Part shown: piece by piece, positions 24,227 to 31,715 of the stretch
Numbering within the stretch: position 1 is the stretch's first letter
Layout: each line of letters opens with the position of its first letter
Origin: [Bacteroides] pectinophilus
Lineage (GTDB): Bacteria > Bacillota > Clostridia > Lachnospirales > Lachnospiraceae
DNA: 64,000 nt
Direction of reading: 5' to 3'
Assembly: GCA_025146925.1 (NCBI GenBank)
Contig: CP102260.1
Span: 1,441,001 to 1,505,000 of the forward strand
Notes under the pieces: model-generated
Told to the model about the DNA's origin: nothing
The model's database searches: none
What the model saw: the letters and a program-made list of their open reading frames with translations, nothing else
Program-made: the position numbers and the translations under genes

Positions 24227-26542
24227 ATGCATACATCAGGATGGTTTCACGGAAAGAAACTTAAGCTTATAACCATGGCGGCAGTATTTGCGGCGCTTGT
24301 TGCAGTGTGTGTGCTGTTGTATTTTGTTATGTTTGCGGACAGGAAAGATAAGGGAATTACAAGAGCTGAGGCAGCCAAGCTTATAGCCGGTGCATGTGTT
24401 ACGGATGATGAGATGGCAGCCTTTAATACATATGACGCTGCTTCCGGGTGGTATACGGGATATGTACAGTATGCTGTTAATAACGGATATATATCAAATG
24501 ATAATCCAAATGGTTATGTTACTGAGAAGGACTTTAAAAGATTCGCTGCAAAGTGCGGTTCTGATGCAGAAGCTGTCGGAATAAGCCTTACAGGGAAAGA
24601 CAATGCGGTAATTAAAAAGAATGACTTTGTAAATGCATACATACGACTTCTGAAATATATGCCTAACGGAAACAGTGTGACAAGTATAACCACAACAGTT
24701 GTAGGTACACCGTCCAATGTCGGCAACGCATCGGAATGGCAGGCATACACTGATGACGGTATAATGCATTTTGCAGGAATAGCCCTTGATTACGCTATCG
24801 ACAGAAGTGCAACATTAATTGTACGTGGCAAAGAGATTCTGTGTGTGCAGAAGACGGAGGACAAGACTACTCTGCGCAATGCATGGGTGATATATGGAAA
24901 CGGCAATACGCTGTCAGTATTTGTAGGCGGCGTAAAACGTGAATACAAAGTCAGTAAGCTGTCTCAGAATATTGACAATGTAATGGCCGATATTAATCTT
25001 GAACAGGGCAGGGTTACGGCAGTCAATACCAAGACGGACACGATAAGCGGCAAGGTTCTTTCTGCCGATAAGGATTACATAGAGATTGAAGGCTATGGCA
25101 AGGTGCCTCTTGATGATAGATACAGAATATACAGAACCTATGGAGAGCTTTCACTAAAAGATTATGGCGCACTCATAGTAGGTTATGACCTTTCGAATTT
25201 TATTGTGGCAGATGGGAAAATCTGCGGTGCAGCAATAACAAAGCCTCTTAATGCGGATAATGTAAGAGTACTCCTTAAGACGGACAATTTTGCTTCGCTC
25301 TATCATGCACGGGCAGAATTAACGTGCAGCAGTGCATTTACAATTGTATACGGAAGCAGGGAGGATTCTTCCGAGCGCCATGAAGCCGGCGATATAATAA
25401 ATGCCGATGCATCATCGGTATATCTTACCAATGGCAGAATGAAGGTAGTTCCCGATAACGGCGGTAAGGTGATACTTAAGTCAGTCAGCCGTGCCTATGG
25501 CAATCCCGAGTACGACGGAACAATCGAGATATCCTCCGAGGAAGGCGGACTTGTAATCATTAATGAAGTTCCGATTGAACAGTATCTTAAAAGGGTTGTC
25601 CCGAGTGAGATGCCTGTAAGTTACGGAACAGAAGCGCTCAAGGTTCAGGCTGTATGTGCAAGAAGCTATGTATACAGGGAGCTTGATAATAATAATTATG
25701 TGTCACTTGGAGCACATCTTGATGACAGTACACTATATCAGGTATACAACAACGTGACTGACAGTGCTGCATCCAACGAAGCAATAGAGCAGACTGAGGG
25801 TGAGATACTTACATATAATGATGAACCTGTCCAGACCTATTATTATTCAACCTCATGTGGTGTAACAACGGATGTAAGCCTTTGGGGAAGCGAGCCGGAT
25901 GATTATCCATACTTTGTATCGCAGGCGGTCGGAAGTGAGCCTGTGAATATGGATCTTACGGTTGAGGATAACTTCAGGGCATTTATCAAGAACACAAAAT
26001 ATAAGGATTATGACAGACGTTCAGAACTGTACAGATGGGAGCTTAATGTAACAGCCAAAGAACTTTCGGACAGCTTCAACAGCAAGCTTGCAGGAAGAAT
26101 AGCCGCTTATCCGGATAAGATTCTTGTGCGCAGTGATTCGGGAGATTACATAAAGAAAAGCATATCAACGGTAGGTACAATCAACAATATAACAGTTGAG
26201 AAGCGTGTGGCAGGCGGAGCTGTCGTATCAGTGATAGTTGCGGGAAGCAATGCAACAGTAAGAATATCAGGCGAGAATAATATCAGATATATGTTCGGTG
26301 TTGCTGACGTTCCGCTTGTGACTGCTGAAGGAAACTTCAGGAATATGTCAAATCTTCCAAGCGCATTCTGTATATTTGAGCCTGCGGACAACGGTGCAGG
26401 CTTTAAGATAACAGGCGGAGGCTACGGACACGGAATTGGAATGAGCCAGAATGCAGTCTATATGATGGTAAACAGTGCTATGAGCTATTCGGATGTACTG
26501 GAATTCTTCTATCCGGGTACGAAGCTTAAGACAGCGGAATAG
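24227..26542 (+). CDS. SpoIID/LytB domain membrane-anchored protein
   Basis: The 771 residues carry an N-terminal transmembrane anchor (about residues 14-36). An SLH-like or EF-hand-like region follows (GITRAEAAKLIAGACVTDDEMAAFNTYD..., about 45-140), then a long beta-rich middle. The C-terminal SpoIID/LytB domain (about 430-771) has VPSEMPVSYGTEALKVQAVCARSY, YYSTSCGVT, GYGHGIGMSQNAVYMM and EFFYPGTKL. SpoIID is a lytic transglycosylase acting on denuded glycan during engulfment, and LytB relatives modify autolysins. The size and middle region differ from SpoIID, so a vegetative wall role is possible. The start is supported by GGGGG at 6-base spacing. Confidence 0.82.
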   Translation: MHTSGWFHGKKLKLITMAAVFAALVAVCVLLYFVMFADRKDKGITRAEAAKLIAGACVTDDEMAAFNTYDAASGWYTGYVQYAVNNGYISNDNPNGYVTEKDFKRFAAKCGSDAEAVGISLTGKDNAVIKKNDFVNAYIRLLKYMPNGNSVTSITTTVVGTPSNVGNASEWQAYTDDGIMHFAGIALDYAIDRSATLIVRGKEILCVQKTEDKTTLRNAWVIYGNGNTLSVFVGGVKREYKVSKLSQNIDNVMADINLEQGRVTAVNTKTDTISGKVLSADKDYIEIEGYGKVPLDDRYRIYRTYGELSLKDYGALIVGYDLSNFIVADGKICGAAITKPLNADNVRVLLKTDNFASLYHARAELTCSSAFTIVYGSREDSSERHEAGDIINADASSVYLTNGRMKVVPDNGGKVILKSVSRAYGNPEYDGTIEISSEEGGLVIINEVPIEQYLKRVVPSEMPVSYGTEALKVQAVCARSYVYRELDNNNYVSLGAHLDDSTLYQVYNNVTDSAASNEAIEQTEGEILTYNDEPVQTYYYSTSCGVTTDVSLWGSEPDDYPYFVSQAVGSEPVNMDLTVEDNFRAFIKNTKYKDYDRRSELYRWELNVTAKELSDSFNSKLAGRIAAYPDKILVRSDSGDYIKKSISTVGTINNITVEKRVAGGAVVSVIVAGSNATVRISGENNIRYMFGVADVPLVTAEGNFRNMSNLPSAFCIFEPADNGAGFKITGGGYGHGIGMSQNAVYMMVNSAMSYSDVLEFFYPGTKLKTAE

Positions 26543-26572
26543 TGTATTAAACTAATATGTGCAAAGAAAGAG

Positions 26573-26614
26573 GCAGATATGTGGAATGTAAAGTATTCCA
26601 TATGTCTGTTTTTT
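26573..26614 (+). terminator. Intrinsic terminator after the SpoIID/LytB gene
   Basis: The 14-bp stem CAGATATGTGGAAT / ATTCCATATGTCTG (one wobble) is followed by TTTTTTG. Confidence 0.9.
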
Positions 26615-26658
26615 GCATATATTGTAGCAATAATTGGCATAAACTGTGCACTGCATGT

Positions 26659-26726
26659 CCACTTGGGAACGGAAAAGTACCACTTGGGAAAAACGTATTG
26701 TAAAAATGTCATAATAATTATATATT
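26659..26726 (+). promoter_or_regulatory. LytTR-like direct repeats and promoter region
   Basis: Two identical 11-mers CCACTTGGGAA start at 26659 and 26680, a 21-bp period (two helical turns). A -10-like TATATT lies at 26721, 30 bases after the second repeat. LytTR-family response regulators (AgrA, ComE, BlpR) bind pairs of about 9-bp direct repeats separated by 12 bases at this distance from the -10, and ComE-type repeats have a related core. The match to that family is inference. The site precedes the secreted protein gene at 26814. Confidence 0.55.
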
Positions 26727-26813
26727 ATTGGCGAAGGTAATAAATATGGTCTGGCCGGCAAAATCTATTTTTACCTCAAAAATTAAAATACAAATATAGA
26801 GGAGAATGACAGT

Positions 26814-28061
26814 ATGAAAATTAGAAAATTAATTTTAAATACTTTATTTTGTTGTGCTATTACATTGTTGAGCATGTTTGTTACGGTCAGTGCATATGCC
26901 AGAGATAATTCAGATTACATTGATAGTGCAGCGGAAGAGTATGTTGCAGAAAATGGTATTACATATCAGGTTATTAATGATTCTTTTTCGGCAAAAGGCG
27001 AAATAAAAAATTATATTGTCCGTGTGGACTATTCATCATTTGATACGGCAGCAATCTGTCTCGTAAGGACAGGCAAGTCAGATGCAGAAATGACTGTAAC
27101 CGATTCTTCAGGAAATAAAGTTGCAAGTCTCACATCAAATTCAACATATGCCAGAAGTTGGAAATTTGTAGACAAACCAACTGACGCAGCATTTGAAGAC
27201 TATACGATTATGGTCAAATCTACAACATACAACTCAACTCAGAATAGTTTCAGAATATGTATCGGAAATAAAGCAGATACAGAGACGATGCTTAGCGGTA
27301 AAGAGAATGCGGTATGGCTTAACAGATATACAGAAAGCAGTCGAAATATGTTTATGACACATTATACACCAAATACAGGGGAAAGCTGGTACAGATTTAC
27401 GGCTGGAGGCGATACTGTAATTACACTCATGTCGCATCATCCGCAGGTGAGATTTAAGTTAATTGAGAGTGGAGATTCTGATAATACTTATTATAACTCT
27501 ATTAAGGATAATACTGCTCATAGAAGGAAATTCTGCTTATCTTATGGTTATGCAGAAAAGAAAAAAATCACATTAAAATCAGGAACAGATTATTATATGG
27601 TTATATATACGCCTGATGCAATAAATGGTGGTGAATTCATTGATGATACAATGAACCTGTGCGTAGGCAAAGCTGCAATGGCCCCGGGTTCTGTTACTGT
27701 ATATTCAGGAACAGGAATATATGTCAGACAATCAGATTATTCAGTACCTGTAGATATTAAGGTTGGAGATAAAGGTAACAAAATTCCTTTGACAGCTGTA
27801 GCAGAAAGTGTCAGCCTGAAAACAACAACATCAGGAATCAGATTATCAATGATAGGTGGCTGGCGTGTAAAGGCACCGGATACAAATGCATGGAGAACTT
27901 CAACATCATCAAGATCATCAATTGATATGGGATATGTAAAAGATTCAACCGGAAATCATAATGTAAATGGAACCTGGCAGATTAGTGTGAAAGCATCCTC
28001 ATCATCATTCAGTTTTATTCCGGGTATGACGATATACTATTATTATGAGCTGGGAGATTAA
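26814..28061 (+). CDS. Secreted beta-rich protein of unknown function
   Basis: I do not recognise a family. The 415 residues start with a signal peptide (MKIRKLILNTLFCCAITLLSM..., cleavage probably after AYA near residue 29). Three beta-rich regions follow: about 50-160 and 175-300 resemble pre-peptidase C-terminal (PPC)-like sandwiches (VRVDYSSFDTAAICLV; WYRFTAGGDTVITLM), and about 300-415 ends in IYYYYELGD. There are no catalytic triad, sortase or lipobox motifs. The start follows AGGAG. It probably shares a transcript with the next gene (68-base gap containing a hairpin) and is preceded by LytTR-like repeats, suggesting regulated release of an extracellular factor. Confidence 0.72.
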   Translation: MKIRKLILNTLFCCAITLLSMFVTVSAYARDNSDYIDSAAEEYVAENGITYQVINDSFSAKGEIKNYIVRVDYSSFDTAAICLVRTGKSDAEMTVTDSSGNKVASLTSNSTYARSWKFVDKPTDAAFEDYTIMVKSTTYNSTQNSFRICIGNKADTETMLSGKENAVWLNRYTESSRNMFMTHYTPNTGESWYRFTAGGDTVITLMSHHPQVRFKLIESGDSDNTYYNSIKDNTAHRRKFCLSYGYAEKKKITLKSGTDYYMVIYTPDAINGGEFIDDTMNLCVGKAAMAPGSVTVYSGTGIYVRQSDYSVPVDIKVGDKGNKIPLTAVAESVSLKTTTSGIRLSMIGGWRVKAPDTNAWRTSTSSRSSIDMGYVKDSTGNHNVNGTWQISVKASSSSFSFIPGMTIYYYYELGD

Positions 28062-28083
28062 AAAAGTAATGTTATAACAAATA

Positions 28084-28120
28084 CCTCTATGCATGGATAT
28101 GATATCCGTGCATAGAGGAG
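28084..28120 (+). promoter_or_regulatory. Hairpin covering the ribosome binding site of the next gene
   Basis: The 17-bp inverted repeat CCTCTATGCATGGATAT (28084-28100) / ATATCCGTGCATAGAGG (28102-28118) has a single G-T wobble. The right arm contains AGAGG of the site AGAGGAG in front of the GTG start at 28130. No T-run follows, so it is not a terminator. It could block translation or be a DNA operator. Confidence 0.6.
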
Positions 28121-28129
28121 AATTACGAG

Positions 28130-29188
28130 GTGGCAGATATGCAGATTAACAGGGTAAAGAATAGCAGTGAAGAGAACCAGTACATGATATCGGAAAATTA
28201 TAGTAGAACAACATATACAGATATATATAATACAAATGTGGGCAAGGAAGATGCCGGTGTTGACACACTGGAATTATCAGGTGATGATAATACACCTATT
28301 ATATCTGATAATTACAGCAATGCTTCAAAAAGTGTAATTTCTGAGGCTAAAGTGAGAAATTTTCTATGTGAAGAAGACACTAAAATTATATATTTAATGG
28401 ATGCTTACAGCAGGAACGAGGTTACTGAAACAGATGTGAAAAACTGTATGTATTCAGAATTCTATAACATAAAAAGTTTCTACAGCAATCCGGATTATTT
28501 AAAGGATCATGAATGTAAGACAGATTCACAGATATTAGGCAGAGTGTATGAGCGCATGCAAAAGTACAATGCAGTTTTTATGGCACAGACATGTATGCTT
28601 GAAGGAGATAAGCTAGCAGAGATGTATGGGCTTGGAGATAATAAGAGGAACGTCTATTATGACTCATATTACTATAACAGATGCCAGGAGACAAGGCGGC
28701 TGTTGCGCGAAACTGCTGATGAGATAGCAGAGCAGTTTGGAATCAAAAGTCCTGATTATGACGATATAGAAAAGAACAGTCCGCTTGTCCTTGATGGCGG
28801 GCTTGATTTTAACAGCTGCTGGAATCATCAGGCAGTAAATCGTTCGATATGCATACTCAATCCTGACTGGTCAATAAAGCCGGGAGATAACTTCACATTT
28901 TTTTATAGCAGATATGCAAGTAAGCTGACAGATAATCTGAGTCCGCTTGAAAGCCAGAAAGGCATATGCATCATAGGGTATAATGGGAACACATGGACAA
29001 TCGGTGTGCCATTTAATGATTCAACATCGCTCGGACCTCTGGCAGATAATTTTAACGTGAAAGAACTGATGCTAAGGACAGGCACTGCAATTGATGCGAC
29101 ACTTCTTGCGTATCTTGATAATTTTAACGTGCATACCAGGGCATTCAGTTTTGAAAAGGAGATGAGCGGAAATATGTTTACACTCTGA
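28130..29188 (+). CDS. Cytoplasmic protein of unknown function
   Basis: I do not recognise a family. The 352 residues (GTG start at 28130 after AGAGGAG, or ATG at 28139) have no signal peptide or membrane segment. The N-terminal 80 residues are polar with two related segments (ISENYSRTTYT and ISDNYSNASKS) and VDTLELSGDD, then a helical region (about 85-230, with KYNAVFMAQTCMLEGDKLAEMYG and RCQETRRLLRETADEIAEQFG). A C-terminal mixed domain has FNSCWNHQAVNRSICILNPDWSIKPGD and ends FSFEKEMSGNMFTL. It follows the secreted protein gene and faces the convergent BrkB gene 18 bases away, without an obvious terminator. Confidence 0.68.
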   Translation: MADMQINRVKNSSEENQYMISENYSRTTYTDIYNTNVGKEDAGVDTLELSGDDNTPIISDNYSNASKSVISEAKVRNFLCEEDTKIIYLMDAYSRNEVTETDVKNCMYSEFYNIKSFYSNPDYLKDHECKTDSQILGRVYERMQKYNAVFMAQTCMLEGDKLAEMYGLGDNKRNVYYDSYYYNRCQETRRLLRETADEIAEQFGIKSPDYDDIEKNSPLVLDGGLDFNSCWNHQAVNRSICILNPDWSIKPGDNFTFFYSRYASKLTDNLSPLESQKGICIIGYNGNTWTIGVPFNDSTSLGPLADNFNVKELMLRTGTAIDATLLAYLDNFNVHTRAFSFEKEMSGNMFTL

Positions 29189-29206
29189 ATGGCATAAATC
29201 TGCTTT

Positions 29207-30037
29207 TCAGTGCTTAATACGCTGGGCTGACACATAATCATGGCTGATGAGAGAATTGAATTCAGCTCCGAAGAAAAGAATCATCATGCATGAGTAAAGC
29301 CATACCAGCGCAAGGATAAGTGTTCCAAGACCGCCAAACATAGCAGTATAGGTGTTGTTATTAACATATACAGCATATATGAGCGAGAAGCCATACCAGC
29401 CGACAGATGATATAACAGCACCCGGAAGCTGTGCAAACAGCGGCAGACGCCTGCTTGGAATAAATTTAAACATAAAAAGGAATGCAAGTGTAAGCAGTAC
29501 CGGAAAGAACAGCCACTTAATGTCTATTACTGCTTCTATGATAATCGCAAGATAAGGAAAATATCTTGATGTAAATCCAAGCAGCTTATTACCGAATACG
29601 ACAAATATAAGCAGTGCGGCAATTATTATTATAAATAAGAGTGTCTGGACAGACGAAATAGACCTTCTTACGATAAAATTACGGTCTTCAGCTATGCCAT
29701 GTATTGCATTAAAGCCTTTCATAAGGGACATAAATCCGCGTCCGGCAGCCCAGAGTGTCACTATTGCCGAAAAACCAGTGAAAGATATCGAAGAAGAATT
29801 GTACAGACCTCCGACAAAGGATACTGCAGCTTCCTTAAAATATGCCGGAATGATATCATTAAGAACCTGCATGAGGACATCATATTCCAGCGGCAGATAA
29901 TGAATCAGCGACAAAAGCAGCGTGATAAACGGAAAAAAACTGAGCAGTATAAAGTAACTTGACTGCGCAGCGTATCCCGGGAGATCATCATTTTTAATTT
30001 TATTGATTATCTGAAATGGTTTTAATTTTACTTTCAT
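29207..30037 (-). CDS. YihY/BrkB family inner membrane protein
   Basis: Polytopic membrane protein of 276 residues from ATG 30037, with about six hydrophobic helices and the family start QSSYFILLSFFPFITLLLSLIHYLP. It also has the VTLWAAGRGFMSLMKGFNAIHG motif and a C-terminal ILFFGAEFN segment. The family was once called ribonuclease BN; real function is unknown, with transport or virulence roles suggested. The start was chosen because the predicted promoter places the transcript start a few bases before this ATG; an upstream ATG at 30058 lies inside the promoter. Confidence 0.87.
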   Translation of the reverse strand: MKVKLKPFQIINKIKNDDLPGYAAQSSYFILLSFFPFITLLLSLIHYLPLEYDVLMQVLNDIIPAYFKEAAVSFVGGLYNSSSISFTGFSAIVTLWAAGRGFMSLMKGFNAIHGIAEDRNFIVRRSISSVQTLLFIIIIAALLIFVVFGNKLLGFTSRYFPYLAIIIEAVIDIKWLFFPVLLTLAFLFMFKFIPSRRLPLFAQLPGAVISSVGWYGFSLIYAVYVNNNTYTAMFGGLGTLILALVWLYSCMMILFFGAEFNSLISHDYVSAQRIKH

Positions 30038-30046
30038 AACTATAGT

Positions 30047-30075
30047 ATTATATGTCATGATTCCTGTGTTGGCAA
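30047..30075 (-). promoter_or_regulatory. Promoter of the BrkB gene, implying a leaderless mRNA
   Basis: On the minus strand: TTGCCA (30075-30070), a 17-base spacer, TATAAT (30052-30047). The ATG at 30037 starts 10 bases after the -10 box, leaving a 5' leader of only about 2-4 bases. Confidence 0.6.
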
Positions 30076-30131
30076 TCAGAAAAATTTTTCACTGCGCGTA
30101 TAACAGATATTTTACTGCACATATAACTATT

Positions 30132-30188
30132 GAGACTGCATAAAGGTGAATCCGGAATAAATCCACATCTGTATGCAGTCTCTTTTTT
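30132..30188 (+). terminator. Orphan intrinsic terminator upstream of scpA
   Basis: GAGACTGCATA / TATGCAGTCTC (11-bp perfect stem) encloses a 29-base interior and is followed by TTTTTTG. No plus-strand protein gene lies between 29188 and here, so the transcript it ends is unknown. Confidence 0.8.
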
Positions 30189-30189
30189 G

Positions 30190-30219
30190 TTGGACATTTA
30201 TATGTAATTGATATATAAT
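30190..30219 (+). promoter_or_regulatory. Predicted promoter of scpA-scpB
   Basis: TTGGAC, an 18-base spacer, TATAAT, directly after the orphan terminator. Confidence 0.5.
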
Positions 30220-30273
30220 AGGAAAGCATGGCTTTAGCCTTGTGCTATAGCAGCGTGATGAATGGAGTTATGT

Positions 30274-31068
30274 ATGGGAATACCGGTTAAGCTTCAGGTG
30301 TTTGAAGGTCCGCTGGATCTGCTTCTGCACCTGATAGATAAGAATAAAGTTAATATATATGATATTCCGATTGCCATGATTGCTGAACAGTACATGGAAT
30401 ATGTTAATCAGATGGACAAGGAAGACCTTAATGTTGTGAGCGAATTCCTTGTGATGGCTGCAACGCTTCTTGACATAAAGTCGAGAATGCTTCTGCCAAA
30501 GGAGGTTAACGGGGATGGAGAGGAAGAGGACCCAAGACAGGAGCTTGTTGAACAGCTTTTACAGTATAAGATGTTCAAATATGCCTCGCTTGAGCTTAAG
30601 GACAGGCAGGTTGACGCACAGAGGTCTATGTACAGGCCGTCCACGCTTCCACCTGAGGTTGCAGGCTACAGACCTCCGGTTAATCTTGAGGAGCTTGTCG
30701 GTGATATGACACTTGCCAGGCTTAACAGCATTTTTCAGGATGTCATGAAGCGTCAGGAGGAAAAGATTGATCCTATCCGAAGTAAGTTCGGCAGGATTAA
30801 GAAGGAAGAGGTGTCTGTAGAGGACAGGCTTGTTGAGGTTAAGTCATTTCTTATGAAGCATGAGAAGTTCAGTTTCAGACAGCTTCTTACGGACAGACCC
30901 GGAAAGATATCAACGATTGTTACGTTTCTCGTTGTGCTTGAGCTTATCAAGACAGGGTTTCTGTCTGTTGAACAGGACGGAATAATGTCAGATATTCAGC
31001 TTACTGTTAAGAATGACCCTGCCATGATTGGCAGCATGGAGGATGAAGATGGATTTGGAGAGAATTGA
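30274..31068 (+). CDS. scpA: Segregation and condensation protein A (ScpA)
   Basis: Kleisin subunit of the Smc-ScpAB condensin, which bridges the Smc heads for chromosome segregation. The 264 residues start at ATG 30274 after TGGAG. The hallmark N-terminus VKLQVFEGPLDLLLHLIDKNKVNIYDIPI and the following SRMLLPKE segment bind the Smc neck, and the C-terminal winged helix (FSFRQLLTDRPGKISTIVTFLVVLELIKTGFL) binds the cap. It overlaps scpB by 20 bases. Confidence 0.95.
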   Translation: MGIPVKLQVFEGPLDLLLHLIDKNKVNIYDIPIAMIAEQYMEYVNQMDKEDLNVVSEFLVMAATLLDIKSRMLLPKEVNGDGEEEDPRQELVEQLLQYKMFKYASLELKDRQVDAQRSMYRPSTLPPEVAGYRPPVNLEELVGDMTLARLNSIFQDVMKRQEEKIDPIRSKFGRIKKEEVSVEDRLVEVKSFLMKHEKFSFRQLLTDRPGKISTIVTFLVVLELIKTGFLSVEQDGIMSDIQLTVKNDPAMIGSMEDEDGFGEN

Positions 31069-31657
31069 AGCTGCGATTGAGGCGGTTCTGTTTACAATGG
31101 GAGAATCTGTTGAGGTTGATAAGATTGCGGCTGCAATTGAACAGGATGCGGAGACTACAAAGCGGATTATTCATAATATGATGGATAAATATGACGCTGC
31201 TGACCGCGGTATTAAGATAATAGAGCTTGAGAACAGCTTTCAGATGTGTACCAAGGCTGAATATTACGATGCTCTGATTAAAGTTGCTTCCCAGCCAAGA
31301 AAATATGTTTTAACTGATGCACTTTTGGAGACACTGTCAATAATAGCATACAAGCAGCCCGTAACAAAGCTTGAGATTGAGAAGATACGTGGAGTTAACA
31401 GCGATCATGCTGTAAGCAGACTCGTTGAATACGGGCTGGCATGTGAGGTAGGCCGCCTTGATGCTCCGGGACGTCCGATGCTGCTTGGAACAACAGAGGA
31501 TTTCTTAAGGACATTCGGTGTCCAGTCACTTGATGAGCTGCCTGAGATAAGTGCTGAACTTATGGAAAACTTTAAAGAAGAAGCTGAGATTGAGGCAGGT
31601 ATGGAAGAGATTGATGACCAGATTGACGGTCAGATGTCTCTTGATATAGATGTATAA
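31049..31657 (+). CDS. scpB: Segregation and condensation protein B (ScpB)
   Basis: Dimeric winged-helix partner of ScpA in the condensin complex. The 202 residues start MDLERIEAAIEAVLFTMGE at ATG 31049, six bases after GGAGG located inside scpA; ATG 31043 touches the ribosome site. The family motif TDALLETLSIIAYKQPVTKLEIEKIRGVNSD is near residues 95-125, followed by GRPMLLGTTEDFLRTFG. The acidic C-terminal tail is normal. Confidence 0.95.
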   Translation: MDLERIEAAIEAVLFTMGESVEVDKIAAAIEQDAETTKRIIHNMMDKYDAADRGIKIIELENSFQMCTKAEYYDALIKVASQPRKYVLTDALLETLSIIAYKQPVTKLEIEKIRGVNSDHAVSRLVEYGLACEVGRLDAPGRPMLLGTTEDFLRTFGVQSLDELPEISAELMENFKEEAEIEAGMEEIDDQIDGQMSLDIDV

Positions 31658-31715
31658 GCAGATATATAAGGCAATTATGTTATGCCCATTAACCGGGCAG
31701 GAATGGAGGATTATC

